From Streptomyces sp. B3I8 (GTDB taxonomy: Bacteria; Actinomycetota; Actinomycetes; Streptomycetales; Streptomycetaceae), in the NCBI RefSeq assembly GCF_030816915.1, contig NZ_JAUSYN010000002.1:2245501-2309500 (forward strand): a stretch of 64,000 nt of DNA, written 5' to 3'. The notes beneath the pieces were generated by a model. The model saw nothing but the letters and a program-made list of their open reading frames with translations, ran no database searches and was not told the origin of the DNA. Position 1 is the stretch's first letter. Every line of letters starts with the position of its first letter. The translations under genes and the position numbers were made by a program. Below are positions 18,043-26,626 of the stretch, piece by piece.

Positions 18043-19362
18043 ATGAATCCTCGTCGTAGTGCCAGCTCGCTGCCCAAACCAGGCCGTTCGGCCTATGGTC
18101 CGGCGAGCGCCGTCGTCCTGCTCCTGATACCCGTCGTCGTGCTGGCCGGCGGGAACTCGGTGCGGGAGTTCCTCAACTTCGGCGCCGGCGTGCTGTCGCT
18201 GGTCGCCCTCTCCTGCTCGGTGATCTGGGGCCTGGTCGCGACCGACCGCATCTTCCTCAACACGCGCCAGCGCCTCGTGGCGCAGGCCGTGCACCGGACG
18301 ACGGCCATCTCCTCGGTGGCCTTCCTGCTGCTGCACGTGACCGTCAAACTGGCGCTCGACCACACGCAGTTCATCGCCGCGGTGATCCCCTTCAGCCTCG
18401 GCTTCACCGGCCTCGCCGGGCTCATCGGCCTCGGCTCGGTGGCCGGACTGCTCATGATCTTCACCGCCATCACGGGTGCCCTGCGCAGCGCCTTCGCGTC
18501 CCCCGCGCCGGTCGCCGCCCGCTGGCGGGCGATGCACATGCTGGCCTACCCCGCCTGGTGCTGCGCCCTGGTCCACGGCCTGTACGCGGGCCGCGCGGTG
18601 AAGTCTCCCCTCTTCACCGTCCTGTACGAGCTGTGCCTGGTCGGAGTCATGGCCGCGCTCGCCCTGCGCAGCGCGCCGCGCCCCTTCAAGCGCAAGGTCG
18701 CCGACCGGATCGTCGCCTTCATCGGCACCGACAACCGGATCGGCCGCGAGGACCTGGAGGCCAGTCGCGCCCGCAACGCGGAGACGGCCGCCATGGCGGG
18801 CCTCGGCGCCCGCTCCGGCGACTCCGGGCGCCGCTCCCCCGGCGTGCCGACGGCGGGCGCGGCCGGATCCGCGCCGCTCTACGACACTTCGGGCACCCGC
18901 ACCATGAGCCCGGAGCCCGGCAACGGCTTCGCGGCCGCCTACCGGACCGTCTCGAACACCCCGCGGGGGCAGGGGGGACAGGGCTCCTTCGCCGAAGGCA
19001 CCGGGCGCATGGACCTGCCCGACATGCAGGGCACCGGGCCGCTGCCCCGCATGGACGGCGGCGCCCCGGCGGGCCCGCGCTGGCCCGCCCCCTCCCCGCC
19101 GCCGGTGGGCGAGGCGCCGCCCTCGGCGTACGACCCGATGACCGACACCTTCGCGGGCGGGATGACGTACCAGGCGGGTTACGGCGGCTACGACAATTCC
19201 TCCGGCACTTTCTCGGCCGCGGGTGAGTCGAACGCCCCCTTCGGCACGTACAACCCCAATGACACGTACAACAGCGGTCCCGCCAGCGACACCCCGCCCG
19301 GTGCCTTCGACGCCCCGGGCTCCGGAGAATCATGGAACGCGCCTTCCGGAGGCTATAAGTGA
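18043..19362 (+). CDS. Membrane b-type cytochrome, ferric-reductase-like, with disordered tail
   Basis: 439 aa from ATG 18043 with GGAG 8 nt upstream. Residues about 20-210 contain around six membrane helices. Two histidine pairs, His84/His98 and His165/His178, have the 13-14 residue spacing that binds two stacked haems in the ferric reductase/cytochrome b561 families. Residues about 240-439 are a long Gly/Pro/Ser/Tyr-rich, probably unstructured tail. Its stop overlaps the start of the NuoF-ferredoxin gene by 4 nt. Together they look like an NADH-to-membrane electron route; electron acceptor unknown. Confidence 0.82.
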   Translation: MNPRRSASSLPKPGRSAYGPASAVVLLLIPVVVLAGGNSVREFLNFGAGVLSLVALSCSVIWGLVATDRIFLNTRQRLVAQAVHRTTAISSVAFLLLHVTVKLALDHTQFIAAVIPFSLGFTGLAGLIGLGSVAGLLMIFTAITGALRSAFASPAPVAARWRAMHMLAYPAWCCALVHGLYAGRAVKSPLFTVLYELCLVGVMAALALRSAPRPFKRKVADRIVAFIGTDNRIGREDLEASRARNAETAAMAGLGARSGDSGRRSPGVPTAGAAGSAPLYDTSGTRTMSPEPGNGFAAAYRTVSNTPRGQGGQGSFAEGTGRMDLPDMQGTGPLPRMDGGAPAGPRWPAPSPPPVGEAPPSAYDPMTDTFAGGMTYQAGYGGYDNSSGTFSAAGESNAPFGTYNPNDTYNSGPASDTPPGAFDAPGSGESWNAPSGGYK

Positions 19363-20990
19363 ACGAGGCCCTGCCCGACGTCCCCGAGGTCCGCGTCGTC
19401 GGACTTCCCCAGCTCACGTCGGGCTTCGACCTTGTGGAACGGCTCGATCTGCCCATGCATCTGAAGGTGCACGGGCCGCTCGATCCGCTGGGCGGCGAGC
19501 AGCTCGCGCAGCTCGCCGAACAGATATCCCTGAAAGGAAGGGGCGGCGCCGGCTTCCCCTTCCACAAGAAGCTGCGGTCGGTCGCCGAACAGGCGATCCG
19601 CCGCGGCACCCGGCCGGTGGTCGTGGTCAACGGAAGCGAGGACGAACCCGCCTGCCGCAAGGACACGGTGCTGATCAACCGGGCACCCCACCTCATCCTG
19701 GACGGCGCCCTGCTGGTCGCCGAGGCTCTGGGCGCGCGCACCCTGGTGGTGGGCGTGACCAGGGAGTCCACCGAGCGGTCGATGGAGCAGGCGCTCGCCG
19801 AGCGCGGACTCAGCGACCGGCGCGGCTCGGCCATCCGGGCCCGTGTGCAGCGCAACCCGGTACGGATGGTGACGGGCGCCGCCGCCTCGCTGATCCGTTC
19901 GATCGACGGCGGCCCGGCCATCCCGCCGGGCCGCAAGATCAGCGCCTCCCAGAGCGGCGTGGGCGGCCTGCCCACCCTGCTGTCGAACGCGGAGACGTTC
20001 GCCCAGCTCGCGATCGCCGCCCGCATCGGCCCGGACCGCTACCGCAACACCGGCCTGTACGACGAGCCGGGCACCGTCATGCTCACGGTCTCCGGCGCCG
20101 TCGCCCGCCCCATGGTCATCGAGGTCCCCACCGGTGTGCCCCTGCGGTACGTCCTGCAACTGGCCGGCGCCCCGCCGGTTCCGCAGGGCGTGCTGACGGG
20201 CGGTTACCACGGCAAGTGGATCGACGCGGCCACGGTCGACGAGGCGATCGTCTCCCGTAACTCCCTCGACGCCGTGGGCGGTTCACTGGGCGCGGGCGCC
20301 ATCCTGCCGATCCGTCAGGAGACCTGCCCGCTGGGTGAGTCGCTCCAGGTGGCGAAGTGGCTGGCGGAGGAGAGCGCGGGGCAGTGCGGCCCCTGCTACC
20401 TCGGTCTGCCGGCCGCCGCGCGCGGCCTGGAGGACATCCTCAACGGGGGCGGGCCGGCCGCCCTGGAGGCCCTCAAGCAGGTCGCCAAGTCCGTGAAGCG
20501 GCGCGGCGCCTGCTCCCACCCGGACGGCTCGGCGATGTTCCTGGAGTCGACCATCAAGGCGTTCACGGACGACCTGGCCGCCCATGTCCTGGGCAACGGC
20601 TGCGGGCGGCCCGTGGAGGGCGTCCTGCCGCTCTTCGAGGGGGGCAGGGCACCGACCGGCATCCCGGGCGGCGGCGCGGCCGAGCCCGAGTCCGGCGAGA
20701 GCCGGCAGAAGATCTACGTCGACTGGACGCTGTGCCGGGGGCACGGCCTGTGCGCCGACATCCTCCCCGAGGTGTTCGAGCTGGGCGCGGACGGCTTCCC
20801 GACCGTGGCACAGGCCCCGGTCCCCCGGTACGCCGAGGCGAAGGCTCTGCGGGCGGTACGGCGGTGCCCGGCGCTGGCGCTGCGCCTGGAGGAGGACACC
20901 CGCTCCACGGCGCCCTCGCGCAACCTGCCCGTCCTCTCCCAGGGGCGCGGCGGAGGCCGCGGCCGACGGGCGCTGGGCAGCGGCCGGTGA
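19359..20990 (+). CDS. NuoF-like NADH:acceptor oxidoreductase fused to a C-terminal ferredoxin
   Basis: 543 aa from GTG 19359 with ggagg upstream. Residues about 45-430 are a complex-I 51-kDa-like module: the flavin/NADH loop GRGGAGFPFHKK (60-71), NGSEDEPACRKDT, and the iron-sulfur site GQCGPC (Cys343, Cys346) with Cys385. The first cysteine of the usual CGQCxPC motif is Ala340, so the 4Fe-4S site lacks one normal ligand. Residues about 450-512 are a small ferredoxin of the [3Fe-4S] type (Cys459, Cys465, Cys503-Pro). Coupled to the cytochrome gene by a 4-nt overlap. Likely NADH oxidase of a membrane haem chain; not part of a full nuo operon here. Confidence 0.85.
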   Translation: MNEALPDVPEVRVVGLPQLTSGFDLVERLDLPMHLKVHGPLDPLGGEQLAQLAEQISLKGRGGAGFPFHKKLRSVAEQAIRRGTRPVVVVNGSEDEPACRKDTVLINRAPHLILDGALLVAEALGARTLVVGVTRESTERSMEQALAERGLSDRRGSAIRARVQRNPVRMVTGAAASLIRSIDGGPAIPPGRKISASQSGVGGLPTLLSNAETFAQLAIAARIGPDRYRNTGLYDEPGTVMLTVSGAVARPMVIEVPTGVPLRYVLQLAGAPPVPQGVLTGGYHGKWIDAATVDEAIVSRNSLDAVGGSLGAGAILPIRQETCPLGESLQVAKWLAEESAGQCGPCYLGLPAAARGLEDILNGGGPAALEALKQVAKSVKRRGACSHPDGSAMFLESTIKAFTDDLAAHVLGNGCGRPVEGVLPLFEGGRAPTGIPGGGAAEPESGESRQKIYVDWTLCRGHGLCADILPEVFELGADGFPTVAQAPVPRYAEAKALRAVRRCPALALRLEEDTRSTAPSRNLPVLSQGRGGGRGRRALGSGR

Positions 20991-21067
20991 GGTCGGGGGC
21001 GGTTCCCGGTGACCACAGTGACCACCGGGAACCGCCCCCCGCCCCCACTCTCGTTCCCGACATACGA

Positions 21068-21100
21068 AAGGCGGGCCATCCATTTCGGATGGCCCGCCTT
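21068..21100. terminator. Bidirectional terminator between NuoF-like gene and tRNA-Ala
   Basis: A perfect 14-bp stem, aaggcgggccatcc at 21068-21081 and ggatggcccgcctt at 21087-21100, with loop atttc. It lies 78 bp after the NuoF-like stop and just downstream of the converging tRNA gene, so it can serve both directions. Confidence 0.75.
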
Positions 21101-21147
21101 CGCACGTGGTGCGTATTGCTTGTCACTTGTGCTGCTTGTGTCACTTG

Positions 21148-21220
21148 TGGAGCTAAGGAGAATTGAACTCCTGACCTCCTGCATGCCATGCAGGCGCTCT
21201 ACCAACTGAGCTATAGCCCC
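21148..21220 (-). tRNA. tRNA-Ala (anticodon GGC), copy 1
   Basis: 73 nt read on the minus strand: acceptor GGGGCTA/TAGCTCC with discriminator A, D-arm GCTCAGTTGGTAGAGC, anticodon arm CCTGC-ATGGCAT-GCAGG giving anticodon GGC, T-arm AGGAG-TTCAATT-CTCCT. CCA is not encoded. It is identical in sequence to the copy at 22125-22197. Confidence 0.97.
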
Positions 21221-21381
21221 GTACGGCCACGCGGTGAAACCGCGCTTCCGACCGGGCCGCCGGTCTCCCTGGCGGCGACGCCAACATTACACGGTCCGGG
21301 GGGTCGACCACCAAATCGATTCCGGTGCCGACCGGACCGGGGCCGCGGGCCCGAGGACGGTCACAGGAGCGGACCGCGATC

Positions 21382-21615
21382 TCACGCCGTCGCGAACGAA
21401 TAGAACCGCTTGAGGGTGCAGTGTTCGTCGAGCAGCCGGCCGTAGATCGGCTCACCCTCCAGTTCGCGGTACGTCTCGATGGGGTCGCCTTTTATGATCA
21501 GCGCCCGCGCGCACTCCTCGCACCAGTACTGGTAGTCCCGGTTCACCGGCTCCATGTCGCGGACGATGGGCGTGCCGCTGCCGCACCAGTCGCACTTCCG
21601 CCTGTGGGCACCCAT
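21382..21615 (-). CDS. Small zinc-ribbon protein, CxxC...CxxC
   Basis: 77 aa. The N-terminal RKCDWCGSG and later YWCEECARALI give two CxxC pairs about 23 residues apart, a probable zinc ribbon; the rest (EGEPIYGRLLDEHCTLKRFYSF) is conserved-looking but unrecognised. ATG 21615, with GGAG inside the end of the preceding gene (its stop is 3 nt upstream), so the two zinc-ribbon genes are one transcription unit. Confidence 0.8.
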   Translation of the reverse strand: MGAHRRKCDWCGSGTPIVRDMEPVNRDYQYWCEECARALIIKGDPIETYRELEGEPIYGRLLDEHCTLKRFYSFATA

Positions 21616-21618
21616 CGA

Positions 21619-21792
21619 TCAGCTCCAGATGTGGCCGCAGGCCGTGCACACGTAGGAAACGCCGCCGTTGTCGCCGAGGACCTGGGCGACGTGCGAGGAA
21701 CCGCAGGAGGGGCAGTCGAGCGAGGTGGCCTTCTTTCTCGGCGCTCCCACGGCGTGGAGGTGGTCGACCTCCCCGAGGATGCTCGCAGGCAT
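21619..21792 (-). CDS. Very small zinc-ribbon protein (57 aa)
   Basis: 57 aa from ATG 21792, preceded by the strong site GGGAGGGAG. The sequence starts MPASILGEVDHLHAVGAP, then KKATSLDCPSCGSSHVAQV and later YVCTACGHIWS: two CxxC knuckles in a TFIIB/rubredoxin-like ribbon. It ends 3 nt before the 77-aa zinc-ribbon gene. Function unknown; probably a nucleic-acid or protein-binding knuckle. Confidence 0.82.
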   Translation of the reverse strand: MPASILGEVDHLHAVGAPRKKATSLDCPSCGSSHVAQVLGDNGGVSYVCTACGHIWS

Positions 21793-22124
21793 CGCTACTC
21801 CCTCCCGTCGGGCCGCGCCCCCTTCCGGCCGTTTGATTCTGCCACGGCCGGGCCAATACGGTCAGCGACGCCTTCGTACCAGTCCGGACACGGCACCCGG
21901 CCCACCCGCCACGACCGGCGCGTTCGTGTGCGGGAGGAGCGCGTGCGTAGAGATATACGCCCCCGGGGCCCAACCGACTCAAGCAGTCGCCCGATGCCTC
22001 GTTCACCCCCCCCCCCGTCCGAGCCCGCCCCGACCCCTGGCCGGGCCGTCGCGCGGGCCGGCCAGGAAACGCGAGATCCCGCCCGGCCGACTCGGCCCGA
22101 CGGGATCCTGTGGTGCGAAAGGTG
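21793..22124. other. Spacer upstream of the zinc-ribbon pair
   Basis: 332 bp between tRNA-Ala copy 2 and the zinc-ribbon genes. It holds a candidate minus-strand promoter (-35 TTGAGT at 21977-21982, -10 TATATC at 21952-21957, 19-bp spacing) and a run of 11 C residues at 22006-22016. No gene is seen. Confidence 0.4.
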
Positions 22125-22197
22125 TGGAGCTAAGGAGAATTGAACTCCTGACCTCCTGCATGCCATGCAGGCGCTCTACCAACTGAGCTATAGCCCC
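22125..22197 (-). tRNA. tRNA-Ala (anticodon GGC), copy 2
   Basis: 73 nt, identical to the copy at 21148-21220, with the same arms, GGC anticodon and no encoded CCA. The flanks differ, apart from a few bases after the 3' end, so the duplication is confined to the tRNA itself. Confidence 0.97.
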
Positions 22198-22277
22198 TTG
22201 TCGTTCTTCCCGCTCGGCGGGCGAACAAGAGAACTTTAGCCTGCGACCTGCCGGAAAGTGAAATCCGGTGGTCCGGA

Positions 22278-22332
22278 CGGCACGGACGGGTTCAGACGGC
22301 ACGGACCGTTCGGGCGGCACGGACCGTTCAGA
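22278..22332. repeat. Three 18-19-bp tandem repeats
   Basis: Units cggcacggacgggttcaga, cggcacggaccgttcggg and cggcacggaccgttcaga lie in a row, running into the stop codon of the phosphatase gene. Likely a slippage product; no function evident. Confidence 0.55.
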
Positions 22333-23008
22333 CGTCGTCGCCCAGGACCGGCTCCGGGAGAGTGCCCGCGTTGTGCTCCAGCAGGCGCCAGCCGCGGCTG
22401 CCCTCGCCGAGCACCGACCAGCAGCAGTTCGACAGTCCGCCGAAGCTCTCCCAGTGGTGGGAGTCCAGGCCCAGCAGCCGCCCGATGGTGGTGCGGATGG
22501 TCCCGCCGTGACTGGCGACCACGAGGGTGCCGTCCTCCGGCAGCTTCTCGGCGTGCCGCAGCACGACGGGAGCGGCCCGGTCGGCGACCTCGGACTCCAG
22601 TTCGCCGCCGCCGCGGCGGACCGGTTCGCCGCGCTTCCACGCGGCGTACTCCTCGCCGTGACGGGCGATGATCTCGTCGTGCGTCAGCCCCTGCCAGACG
22701 CCCGCGTAGGTCTCGCGCAGCCCCTCGTCGTACGCCACGTCCAGGCCGGTGAGCGCGGCGAGTTCGCCGGCGGTGGCGGCGGCCCGCCGGAGGTCGGAGG
22801 CCACGATGGCGTCCGGGCGCAGGGAGGCGAGCAGCCGGGCGGCCCGGCGGGCCTGGCCGATGCCGACCTCGGTCAGCTCGACGTCCGTGGAGCCCTGGAA
22901 GCGCCGCTCGACGTTCCACCGGGTCTGGCCGTGCCGCCACAGGATGATCCGAAGGCCGCGGCCGGGCTTGCGGCCGCCGCTCGCACCACCGTCGACGGCC
23001 GCGCTCAT
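22328..23008 (-). CDS. Histidine phosphatase (phosphoglycerate mutase-like)
   Basis: 226 aa from ATG 23008. The RHG motif LWRHGQTRWNVERRFQGSTDVELTEVG is near residue 22, and the second catalytic histidine is in VVASHGGTIRTTIGRLLGL. This is the broad PhoE/CobC-type phosphatase group, acting on small phosphorylated substrates or proteins; the exact substrate is not predictable. ATG overlaps the rsfS stop by 4 nt, so it is translationally coupled to rsfS. Confidence 0.9.
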   Translation of the reverse strand: MSAAVDGGASGGRKPGRGLRIILWRHGQTRWNVERRFQGSTDVELTEVGIGQARRAARLLASLRPDAIVASDLRRAAATAGELAALTGLDVAYDEGLRETYAGVWQGLTHDEIIARHGEEYAAWKRGEPVRRGGGELESEVADRAAPVVLRHAEKLPEDGTLVVASHGGTIRTTIGRLLGLDSHHWESFGGLSNCCWSVLGEGSRGWRLLEHNAGTLPEPVLGDDV

Positions 23009-23451
23009 CGCGGCTCCCCGTCGAACTCGGCCGCCTCCTCCGCCGCCCGCAGCTTGGCGTGCTCCTCGGCCTTGCCGCGGGTCGCCCGGGCGTCGTCGGG
23101 AAGGTCGAGCTCGGGGCAGTCCTTCCACAGCCGCTCCAGGGCGTAGAAGACGCGCTCCTCGCTGTGCTGGACGTGGACGACGATGTCGACGTAGTCGAGC
23201 AGCACCCAGCGGGCCTCGCGGTCGCCCTCGCGGCGTACGGGCTTCACGCCGAGTTCCTTGCTGAGTCGTTCCTCGATCTCGTCGACGATCGACTTGACCT
23301 GGCGGTCGTTGGGGGCGGACGCCAGCAGGAAGGCGTCCGTGATCGACAGCACGTCGCTGACGTCGTAGGCGATGATGTCGTGCGCGAGCTTGTCGGCCGC
23401 CGCCTGGGCGGCCTTGTTGATGAGTTCGAGAGAGCGGTCGGTAGCGGTCAC
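23005..23451 (-). CDS. rsfS: Ribosome silencing factor RsfS (Iojap/YbeB)
   Basis: 148 aa from GTG 23451 (MTATDRSLELINKAAQAAADK). Conserved block ITDAFLLASAPNDRQVKSIVDEIEE and then RWVLLDYVDIVVHVQHSEERVFYALERLW, diagnostic of the family. It binds L14 on the large subunit and blocks subunit joining in starvation. A charged C-terminal tail of about 35 residues (RATRGKAEEHAKLRAAEEA) is added relative to the shortest homologues. It sits in the usual actinobacterial order nadD - LCP-like gene - rsfS - phosphatase. Confidence 0.96.
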   Translation of the reverse strand: MTATDRSLELINKAAQAAADKLAHDIIAYDVSDVLSITDAFLLASAPNDRQVKSIVDEIEERLSKELGVKPVRREGDREARWVLLDYVDIVVHVQHSEERVFYALERLWKDCPELDLPDDARATRGKAEEHAKLRAAEEAAEFDGEPR

Positions 23452-23641
23452 TGCGCGGCTTTCCGTGTCGGCGGTCGGGGCGGTGCGGGGGCCCGGGGCC
23501 GCACCAGGCGGCGACCGCCCGCACGGGGTATCACCCCCCAAGGGTCTCACGGTCCGCCGGGCGCTCCGGGCGGACAACCGCACGGCGGGACCCGGGGCGC
23601 GGTCCCGGCCGGGATCCCGCCCCGGGTCCCGGATTCCGGGC

Positions 23642-25486
23642 TCACGACGACGGGTGGTAGTCCTGGCCCAGGACGACCGACACATCGGCGCCGGAGGCGA
23701 CCGTGCCCTTCGTGACGGCGCCGGCGGACAGGCCGAGGGTCTTGGCGACCTCGACGGCGTCGTCCTTGTGGGCGGTGTCCTTGTAGGTGACGGCGGACGT
23801 CGCCACGCCGGTGGTGGTGCCGGCGTCGAGGAAGGTGTAGCCGCCGTTGACGAGGGTCACGCGGGCCTTCTCGGTGTCGTCCTTGTCACCGGTGGCGTTC
23901 TTGATGCCGACGCGTACGGCGTCCCCCGCCCCGGGGCTCTTGACGGTGCCGCCGAGCAGCTTCTTCACCACGCCGTCGGAGGCCGTGTCGTCGACGCTCC
24001 CGTCGGGCCCCACCGGCACCAGGTCGGTGGTGTAGTCGCCCTCCTTGGCGTGCGCGGCGAGCTTGGCGAGGAAGGCGCCGAGGTCCTTGTCGCTCAGGGA
24101 CGGGTCGAGGATCTGGGCGAGGGTCCGCACGGTGGTGGTCGCGGCGCCCGCGTCGGAGGACAGCTTGCGCAGCACCCCCTGCATGACCTGCCCGAACCGC
24201 TTCAGCTGGGCGTCCTGGGACTCTCCGGAGGCGCGGTAGGTGGCGTAGGCGACGGCCATCTTGCCGCTGAGGGTCTGGGAGCTCCCCTTGTGGACGAGCG
24301 GACCGGCGTCCTTCTTCTTGTCGGCGGGGTCGGGCACGTCCGCGTCGGTGTCGATCTCGATGTTGCCGACCAGCTCGACGAGGTTGTTCAGGTACGGGGT
24401 GTCCAGCCGCCAGGTGCCCTCGATGTCGGTGCCGAGGACGGTGTCGAGTTCCTCGCGGGTGCCGCTGGAGCCGTCGTCGTCGACCGACTTGGCGAGGGTG
24501 GTGGTGGACCCGTCCTCGTCGGTCAGGGCGAGGGAGTTGGGCAGCAGGACGGTGGCGCCCCGCTTGGTGGTGGTGTTGTCGACGAGGAGCGCCGTGGAGG
24601 TGCCGCCGCCCTTGGTGTTGTGCAGGTGGACGACGACGACATCGCGGCTCTGGGCGCCGGCGGCCGTCGTGGTGCCGGCGGCGCCGCCGCCGGAGGAACC
24701 GCCGGGCAGCTCGCCCGCGTACCAGAGGTAGCCGACCCCGCCGACGGCGACGACGGCGAGGGCGACCACGAGGGCGACGACGCGGCTGCGGGCCCTCCGC
24801 TTGGCCTCCTCGCGGCGCTCGGTGCGGTTCTCGGTGAACGCGAGCCAGTCGATGACGTCCTCGGAGTCGCCGTCGGGCTCCTCCACGAAGGCGAACTGCT
24901 CGGTGCGGTACTCGCGGTCGGCGTCACCGTCGGAGTCGGGACCGGTGCCGGAGCCGGTCGCCGTACCCATGCCGGAGCCGGCCGCGGTACCCGCGCCCGT
25001 GCCGGGAGCGTGCTCGGTGCCGCCCGGTGTCTCGTACGCGGCCTGGTCCGCCGGGCCCGACTGCTGGGGGATACGGGCGGTCCGCCCCGTCACCCGGGAC
25101 CGCTGTCCGCCGGACGTCTGCCCGTAGGGGTCCTCGGGGGCGCCCGGGGCGCTCCCGGTGGTCCCGTACGGGTCGTAGGCGCCATACGGCGAGGCGCCCG
25201 CGGCACCGCCCGCGCCCGCGGTGTCGTCGTACGGCGGAGCCGGCTGCTGCGCGGCGGCGTAGGGGTCGTAGCCGTAACCGGGGTAGCCGGTCCCCGCGGC
25301 CTGCCCCGACTGGTCGGCGTAGCCCTGCTGTTGCTGCGGCGGGCCGCCGGCATAGGGATCGTAGGGGTCGTACCCCTCGGGTGCCCGGGGCGCGGGCACC
25401 TGCCGGTACACGGGCTGCCCGAACTCGTCGTAGCCGACGATCTCGTACTGGTCGCCGGCCGGATATCCGTCGTATCGGTCGTTCAC
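23642..25486 (-). CDS. LCP/LytR-C-terminal-domain membrane protein
   Basis: 614 aa from GTG 25486. Residues 1-210 are Gly/Tyr/Pro/Gln-rich and disordered (repeated YDPYxx units). One transmembrane helix follows (VVALVVALAVVAVGGVGYLWY). The outer part contains a LytR-CpsA-Psr-like region (VHLHNTKGGGTSTALLVDNTT to ATYRASGESQDAQLKRFGQVMQGVLRKL) and a C-terminal LytR_C domain (VRVGIKNATG...VSVVLGQDY). The RSDT and PRD arginine-aspartate motifs of active LCP wall-polymer ligases are not apparent, so it may be a non-catalytic relative. It lies between nadD and rsfS, same strand. Confidence 0.8.
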   Translation of the reverse strand: MNDRYDGYPAGDQYEIVGYDEFGQPVYRQVPAPRAPEGYDPYDPYAGGPPQQQQGYADQSGQAAGTGYPGYGYDPYAAAQQPAPPYDDTAGAGGAAGASPYGAYDPYGTTGSAPGAPEDPYGQTSGGQRSRVTGRTARIPQQSGPADQAAYETPGGTEHAPGTGAGTAAGSGMGTATGSGTGPDSDGDADREYRTEQFAFVEEPDGDSEDVIDWLAFTENRTERREEAKRRARSRVVALVVALAVVAVGGVGYLWYAGELPGGSSGGGAAGTTTAAGAQSRDVVVVHLHNTKGGGTSTALLVDNTTTKRGATVLLPNSLALTDEDGSTTTLAKSVDDDGSSGTREELDTVLGTDIEGTWRLDTPYLNNLVELVGNIEIDTDADVPDPADKKKDAGPLVHKGSSQTLSGKMAVAYATYRASGESQDAQLKRFGQVMQGVLRKLSSDAGAATTTVRTLAQILDPSLSDKDLGAFLAKLAAHAKEGDYTTDLVPVGPDGSVDDTASDGVVKKLLGGTVKSPGAGDAVRVGIKNATGDKDDTEKARVTLVNGGYTFLDAGTTTGVATSAVTYKDTAHKDDAVEVAKTLGLSAGAVTKGTVASGADVSVVLGQDYHPSS

Positions 25487-25502
25487 CGGTGCCCCTCTCG
25501 GC

Positions 25503-26162
25503 TCACTCGCCGCGGTACAGCTGGCGTTTGTCGATGTAGCGCACCACGCCGTCCGGGACCAGGTACCAGACCGGCTCGCCGCTCGCGACCCGCGCACGGC
25601 AGTCGGTGGAGGAGATGGCCAGGGCCGGGACCTCGACCAGCGAGACACCGCCCTCGGGGAGGCCGGGATCGGTCAGCGTGTGGCCGGGGCGGGTGACGCC
25701 GATGAAGTGGGCCAGCGAGAACAGCTCCTCGGCGTACCGCCAGGTGAGGATCTGTCCCAGGGCGTCGGCACCGGTGATGAAGAACAGGTCGGTGTCCGGG
25801 TTGAGGGCCCGCAGGTCGCGCAGGGTGTCCGTGGTGTAGGTGGGGCCGCCGCGGTCGATGTCGATGCGGCTGACCGAGAACTGCGGGTTCTCGGCGGTGG
25901 CGATGACCGTCATCAGATAGCGGTCCTCGGCCGGCGTGACTTGGCGGTCGGCCTTCTGCCAGGGCTGGCCGGTGGGGACGAACACCACCTCGTCCAGGTG
26001 GAACTGCGCGGCGACCTCGCTGGCCGCCACGAGGTGCCCGTGGTGGATCGGGTCAAACGTTCCGCCCATGACGCCGAGACGGCGTTTGCCCGGATTCGAC
26101 GGCGCGTTGCCGGGGCCGCGCCGGATCCCGGGGGCCGTGCCGCTCGCCGGACCGGTAGGCAT
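25503..26162 (-). CDS. nadD: Nicotinate-nucleotide adenylyltransferase
   Basis: Makes deamido-NAD from nicotinate mononucleotide and ATP. The nucleotidyltransferase signature [20 protein letters not shown] is followed by the family motif [14 protein letters not shown]. The chosen start MPTGPASG (ATG 26162) has GGGAG 8 nt upstream; an in-frame ATG at 26177 would add five residues but lacks a site. 219 aa. Its stop lies 16 nt before the LCP-like gene, so they form one unit. Confidence 0.93.
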   Translation of the reverse strand: MPTGPASGTAPGIRRGPGNAPSNPGKRRLGVMGGTFDPIHHGHLVAASEVAAQFHLDEVVFVPTGQPWQKADRQVTPAEDRYLMTVIATAENPQFSVSRIDIDRGGPTYTTDTLRDLRALNPDTDLFFITGADALGQILTWRYAEELFSLAHFIGVTRPGHTLTDPGLPEGGVSLVEVPALAISSTDCRARVASGEPVWYLVPDGVVRYIDKRQLYRGE

Positions 26163-26268
26163 GTCCTGCTCTCCCATGCGTGCAGACCCTACCGGCCCGT
26201 CCTGCGAGCTCCGTCCGACGGGCGTCCATCGAGCCATGTCATGGCCGGGACCACGCTGCGCCCGGGGT

Positions 26269-26433
26269 TCAGCGGTCGCGGTTGAAGCGGGTGGTGATCC
26301 ACAGCAGCAGGAGCAGGATGAGGAGGGCGGCACCGCCGGTCACGGCGGGGTCGAGGCTTTCGTGGTTGCCACCGTGCTCCCCGCCCTCGGCGGCGAGAGT
26401 GACCAACTGGGCTGCGGTGCTGGGAAGGCTCAT
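26269..26433 (-). CDS. 54-aa single-pass membrane protein
   Basis: 54 aa from ATG 26433. The N-terminal half is Ala/Glu/Gly/His-rich ([18 protein letters not shown]); a transmembrane helix lies at residues about 31-47 ([18 protein letters not shown]); the tail RFNRDR is basic, indicating N-out/C-in. Third-position GC is high throughout, supporting coding. No family recognised. It lies upstream of nadD on the same strand. Confidence 0.65.
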   Translation of the reverse strand: MSLPSTAAQLVTLAAEGGEHGGNHESLDPAVTGGAALLILLLLLWITTRFNRDR

Positions 26434-26626
26434 CTTCGGCAGGACCTATCCGGTGTGGGCGGGATAAAGACGTCGCCTCATCGTATGCGGGGGCCTGTGC
26501 GCGCCTCACGCCGACTCCACCGTTGGGGCGGGCGAGGGGCCCACGAGGACCGTGCGGAGCCCTGGGTGATCCCTCCGCGGGCCCGGTCGGGCAGCCGCTC
26601 GGGCAACCGTTCGGGGCTGAAAGACG

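Noticed and set aside
22006-22016. Phase-variable poly-C tract
   Set aside because: The 11-C run lies in no coding frame and at no promoter spacer that I can identify.
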